From NCBI GenBank assembly GCA_963693365.1, contig CAVNZM010000014.1:5766001-5830000 (forward strand): 64,000 nucleotides of DNA, given 5' to 3'. The notes under the pieces are model-generated. The model saw only the letters and a program-made list of their open reading frames with translations, did no database searches and was not told the origin of the DNA. Source of the DNA: Amoebidium appalachense. Taxonomy: Eukaryota; Ichthyosporea. Positions 62,730-64,000 of this stretch are shown here, in pieces. Position 1 is the first letter of the stretch. Every line of letters starts with the position of its first letter. The translations under genes were made by a program, and so were the position numbers.

Positions 62730-64000
62730 GGGAGGGGGGGGGACAGTATCGGTCCCCCCCAGGTTGCAGAGAACCTTCACCCTCCCCCACCCCAGGTTAA
62801 GCTTCCCTTTGCCCCCTCACCGCCCCGATACGTGTGGGAGCCGGGCATCGTCGTGGGTCCTCAAGACAGCGTCGAGGTGGTATGGCATGAATGTTTGTGG
62901 GGTGACTCTACCAAAGGTATGAATGGTGTGAATGTTTTGTGGTTGGGGGAGGTTCCCCAGCCACAAGTGGATGGTCTCAGTGTTTCTTGTCCCAACCCGG
63001 TGTTTGTTCTAACCACACCGGAGGGGGTTTCTGTGCCATTGTTTCCGGGAGGGGGGGGGACACACACGAGTAAAGGGGGAAGGGGGGGGAAGGCACAGAC
63101 ACATAGAAACACACCACCACAACAACATACGACGGTTGCAGACACACCTACACCCACACACACACCCACACATACACCACACACACACACACCACCCACC
63201 CACACATCACACACACACACTCCACCACCACCCACATCACATACACACCCCACCCCACCCGTGCAGGCACCACAGGTAGGTATGTTGCACGTAGGTATCG
63301 AGGGTGTGAGTCTTCGTGGGCAGGGATTGGGAGTGAGTGATGATGTGTTGCTTGAATTGGAGGAGGATTTAGTTGGTTTTAGCCGGCATTATATAGACGT
63401 ATGGTTAGCTGATGGTAAGTTGAAGGCTGTTGCTTTGCTCGATGGAGGGGCTCAGGTTAATTGTGTGCATGCTTCGTTTATTCGTCGTTTTAATCAGGCC
63501 GGGGGGGAAATTCCTATATTAGATGCTTCTAGCACAGCCTTAGGTAGTGCTAATAATAGTAGTATGTCTGTGGAAGGTGTTTGTGTGTTGCCGTGTGAGA
63601 TAGGTGGCCAGGCTATGCATATTGCTTGTTATGTGGTTAAGGATTTAGCTCAAAGTGTTTTGTTGGGAGCCCCATTTTTCCGTAGACATGTGAATGCTTT
63701 GTTTGAACGTACGAATGTTTTAGAATTGCAGTCCGGCGTTAAAATTAAAACCCATGATGGGCTCGACGGTTATCAGTCTGGTGCTAGAACGGTAGCTGAA
63801 GTAGTAATCGAGCCTTATCAGTGCCAAACGGTACGTGTCCGGGCCGGCAATCATGTTAGGATAGGGGATTTAGGGGTTTTTACTCCGAAAACCCCATTTC
63901 AGGAGGTGGCCCAATGGACCCTTAGTAGGGTATGGCCGGATAAGACAATAGAAATAGAATTAGTGAATCCGGGCATCGAGCCTATAGTGATTAGGTCAGG
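62730..64000 (+). CDS. Retrotransposon Pol-like ORF with retropepsin domain, cut by the window edge
   Basis: Open from 62730 to the end of the window in the -1 frame relative to gag (over 420 codons). After a Pro/Thr/His-rich linker (about 63060-63260) comes a retropepsin-like domain: VALLDGGAQVNCVHASF around 63430-63480 and VLLGAPFFRRHV around 63655-63690. These correspond to the catalytic D-T/S-G loop and the ILG block. The catalytic loop reads D-G-G (63441-63449), with Gly instead of Thr/Ser. How it is expressed is unclear because gag ends upstream in another frame; a nine-G run at 62734-62742 is a possible slip site. Confidence 0.75.

Larger units (their letters stand above)
60690..64000 (+). 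mobile_element. LTR retrotransposon, 5' portion (LTR/leader, gag, start of pol)
   Basis: Gag with a CCHC knuckle is followed by a retropepsin-like protease, which identifies an LTR retroelement. The putative 5' LTR lies about 60697-61200: a T/A-rich TATTTATATAT box at about 60796-60806 and an AATAAA at 61102-61107. Exact LTR ends and the primer binding site could not be fixed because the 3' LTR is outside the window. A Ty3/Gypsy-type element is the likelier class, but the reverse transcriptase that would decide this is beyond the right edge. Confidence 0.75.

Noticed and set aside
62234-62800. 188-codon ORF in the third frame across the gag-pol junction
   Set aside because: It overlaps the conserved gag RGG and zinc-knuckle coding and has no domain, so it is a shadow frame.

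Overview
This is a window of nuclear DNA from a eukaryote. The evidence is spliced genes with GT-AG introns, housekeeping genes found only in eukaryotes or in eukaryotic form (ELP2, ALG14, cytosolic-type phenylalanyl-tRNA synthetase alpha), and an LTR retrotransposon. The species cannot be named from the sequence. Exons are compact and well conserved. Introns and intergenic DNA are filled with very long microsatellites and homopolymers: poly-C/poly-G up to about 57 bp, (GT/CA)n over 100 bp, and (GA/CT)n about 100 bp. Some details of the synthetase recall plant or stramenopile sequences, so a protist or alga is a reasonable guess, but only a guess.

Layout. 800-3886 (-): five-exon AGC-family protein kinase. 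3887-12982: mostly intergenic microsatellite DNA with a perfect 102-bp inverted repeat (5385-5780) and one orphan ORF (11967-12377). 12983-17114 (+): C2H2 zinc-finger gene with a 3.2-kb intron. 19446-22942 (+): F-box/leucine-rich-repeat gene. 25061-25312 (-): small acidic ORF. 29731-36926 (-): complete four-exon ELP2. 39049-42295 (+): complete ALG14. 43449-56369 (+): complete 13-exon FARSA, with a 1494-nt CDS inside 12.9 kb. 58034-58462 (-): TATA-box orphan gene. 60249-60486 (+): TATA box plus a 40-codon ORF. About 60.7 kb to the right edge (+): 5' part of an LTR retrotransposon with gag and the protease end of pol.

The genes do not form one pathway. ELP2 (tRNA wobble modification through Elongator) and FARSA (tRNA-Phe charging) both serve translation, and ALG14 starts N-glycan assembly at the ER. 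ELP2 and ALG14 are divergent across 2.1 kb.

The most interesting signals are in the introns. (1) A dispersed repeat of about 350 bp, at least 12 copies, carries tRNA-like A and B boxes and ends in a long poly-C tract, so it looks like a tRNA-derived SINE with a poly-C tail. Every copy I found lies in an intron and in the sense orientation of its host gene. (2) Splice sites are often the outermost units of microsatellites: donors lead into (GT)n and poly-G, and acceptors are the end of (CA)n. (3) In two host genes the reading frame is broken by exactly one base at a G run, and the gag-pol junction also has a one-base frame change at a G run.
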